Shown here: positions 62,560 to 64,000 of the stretch, piece after piece
How positions within the stretch are numbered: the first letter of the stretch is position 1
How the letters are laid out: the number at the start of each line of letters is the position of its first letter
NCBI GenBank assembly: GCA_964036045.1
Contig: OZ038389.1
Span: 36,660,912-36,724,911, forward strand
DNA: 64,000 nt
Source: Eutreptiella sp. 'Long Island Sound 2002'
Lineage: Eukaryota > Euglenozoa > Euglenophyceae > Eutreptiales > Eutreptiaceae
Direction of reading: 5' to 3'
Made by a program: the position numbers and the translations under genes
The notes under the pieces: model-generated
What the model saw: only the letters and a program-made list of their open reading frames with translations
Database searches by the model: none
What the model was told of the DNA's origin: nothing

Positions 62560-64000
62560 TCAAAGTAGGTGAAACCATTGTTTCAAGGCTAATACGATAG
62601 CCAACAACTCCTGTTCTCGAATCGGGTATCGAATTTCGGCAGGCTGCATTTTCCGCGACATGAAGGCAATAGGTCGAAGATATCCCTTGTGCTTCCCATG
62701 CGCACATCGTTGCGCCAGCGTAGCACCCACGCAGTCTTTCGAAGCGTCTGTGTACACGTGATACGGCTGTCGGGGGTCGATAGCACTGAGATGCGTCGCA
62801 CTGATCATCGCCTGCTTCAACTTGTCGAAGGAAGCCTGGTGGACGGCTGTGCATTCCCACTCGAAGTCTGCCTTAAACATTGCAGTCAGAGGGGCTGCGA
62901 CAGCTTGGAACCCTTCGACAAACTGCTGGTAAAATCCACACAATCCAATGAACTGTCGAACTTCATGAACCGTAGTTGGCGGAGGCCAACCTCGAATGAC
63001 CTTGATCTTTTCGGGGTCCACGTGTACTCCATCTTGGTCGACGATGTATCCACAGAAGGGTAATCGACTCTGAAAGAATATGGATTTATCGATGCAGGGA
63101 TAGAGCTGGTGTTTACGGAGTAGTTCATGTACCAGGTCGAGGTGTCGTTGGTGTTCGTCCGCATCCTTCGAGAAGACGAGGATGTCGTCAATGTACACCC
63201 ATACAAAGATCCCCAAGTGGTCTCGAAGGACATCGTTCACGACGGGTTGGAATGTCGATGGCGCATTACAGAGGCCAAAGGGCATAACAACCCACTCGAA
63301 GGCGCCAAATTGTGTGTTGAAGGCGGTTTTCTCGATATCTTCGTCTTGAAATCGGATCTGGTGGAACCCACTAACAAGGTCAATCTTTGAGAATGCGGTG
63401 GAACCCCCCAGTGTACTCAAGATGGATTGGATCGATGGCAAGGGATACCGATCTCGTACAGTTCGCGTATTCAACGCTCGGTAGTCGACGCACATACGCC
63501 ATTTACCATTCGCTTTCTTCACCAGTAGGCAACCCGCTCCGTATGGACTCGAGGATGGTCTGATGCGACCAGATCGATGCAACTTGTCCAATTGTCGTCG
63601 AAGTTCATCTAGTTGGCTCGGATCCATTTTGTAAGGGTGTACCCACGGTGAATTGTCTTCCGAATCGAGGCGTATTCGATGATCTCTTCCAGGTCGATAC
63701 GGAGGTAGGTCTCCATACTCCGCTTTCTCCCGGTCGTAGAGGTCCGCCCACTTATGTAATTGATTCGGTAGTTTGCGTCGAACGGGGTCAAGCCCGTCAT
63801 CATTGCCATCACTGGCTTGCATCTTATACATTTGATCGACCGGCACTGCTGCTCGAGGCATGCAACACAGAAATACTTGATCTCCCGTGAGATCAGATCG
63901 ACGGATCTCTCTTTTGAGTCTCGGCAACGAAATGTACTCAATCTCCATATCGCTGCACTCCTCATCGGTGATACCATCGTCCGTTTCGGACTCATCGTAC
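62560..64000 (-). pseudogene. pol: Element 4 pol: reverse transcriptase and start of RNase H (runs off window)
   Basis: The frame is open to the window edge, so the protein starts outside. Classic Ty3 motifs: SPYGAGCLLVKKANGKWRM, VDYRALN, SKIDLVSGFHQI, VMPFGLCNAPSTF and YIDDILVFS, then RNase H YTDASKDCVGATLAQ and IREQELLAIVLALKQW. It ends at TGA (62,560-62,562) inside RNase H. The reverse-transcriptase residues themselves look intact. Confidence 0.93.

Larger units (their letters stand above)
56445..64000 (-). mobile_element. Element 4: 3' part of a Ty3/gypsy-like element with an extra downstream coding region
   Basis: The 3' LTR is at 56,445-56,718. Reading right to left from the window edge come reverse transcriptase, RNase H, integrase and a chromodomain-like segment, then a ~3-kb coding region of unknown type, then a polypurine tract and the LTR. 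The 5' LTR, Gag and protease would lie beyond 64,000. The whole length is enriched in TCGA. Pol carries three in-frame TGA codons and one frameshift, and the downstream region carries one TGA and one frame change. This copy looks decayed. Confidence 0.85.

Noticed and set aside
57931-62562. TGA as a sense codon in the host
   Set aside because: TGA ends gag B and pol of element 2 and pol of element 3 at positions consistent with real termini, so reassignment is not needed. Decay explains element 4.

Overview
This is eukaryotic DNA dominated by LTR retrotransposons. It has long Ty3/gypsy (chromovirus) polyproteins, tRNA-like repeats, G-run satellites and no bacterial-style gene packing. I found no host gene I could support. 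The mix of GC-rich retroelements with AT-rich flanks would fit a protist or alga with a large genome, but the species cannot be assigned from the sequence.

Layout. 1-9.2 kb: an accessory, repeat-rich flank holding a ~190-bp tandem satellite with G-runs, a CCAACCRCCA minisatellite, tRNA-like sequences, a short double-hairpin module in three copies, and no convincing gene. 9,197-47,373: one chromovirus, element 1 (minus strand, 5-bp duplication GCTTG), broken by two complete insertions. Element 2 (15,648-27,042, plus strand, 798-bp LTRs, duplication CAACC) sits in its pol gene. Element 3 (28,844-44,429, minus strand, LTRs up to 2,967 bp, duplication CCAC) sits in the last codons of its gag. Removing both restores element 1 reading frames exactly at the insertion sites. 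47.4-53.2 kb: AT-rich flank, an unrecognised Ser/Pro-rich coding remnant, and element 5 (49,267-52,496), a 3.2-kb LTR element without pol. 53.2-56.1 kb: a GC-rich broken gene resembling a Ulp1/C48 cysteine peptidase, with tandemly duplicated 3' sequence. 56,445-64,000: the 3' portion of another Ty3-like element, element 4 (minus strand), whose pol carries stops and a frameshift and which has an unrecognised ~1,000-codon region between pol and the 3' LTR. Element 4 is strongly enriched in the tetranucleotide TCGA.

How the genes work together. Elements 1-3 share one plan: Gag, then an in-frame stop, then Pol with no ATG before the protease (DTGA), so Pol probably needs stop-codon readthrough. 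Pol runs protease, a domain with a YANPPF-type motif resembling the methylase-like region of DIRS elements, reverse transcriptase, RNase H, HHCC/DDE integrase and a chromodomain. Elements 1 and 2 are relatives. They share non-canonical LTR ends (AG...CT), a primer-binding site matching initiator tRNA-Met, an HIDD reverse-transcriptase box and a structured 3' noncoding region. Element 2 has all frames open and nearly identical LTRs, so it is the best candidate for recent activity. Element 3 also has open gag and pol but lacks 862 bp of one LTR. Elements 1 and 4 are coding-dead.
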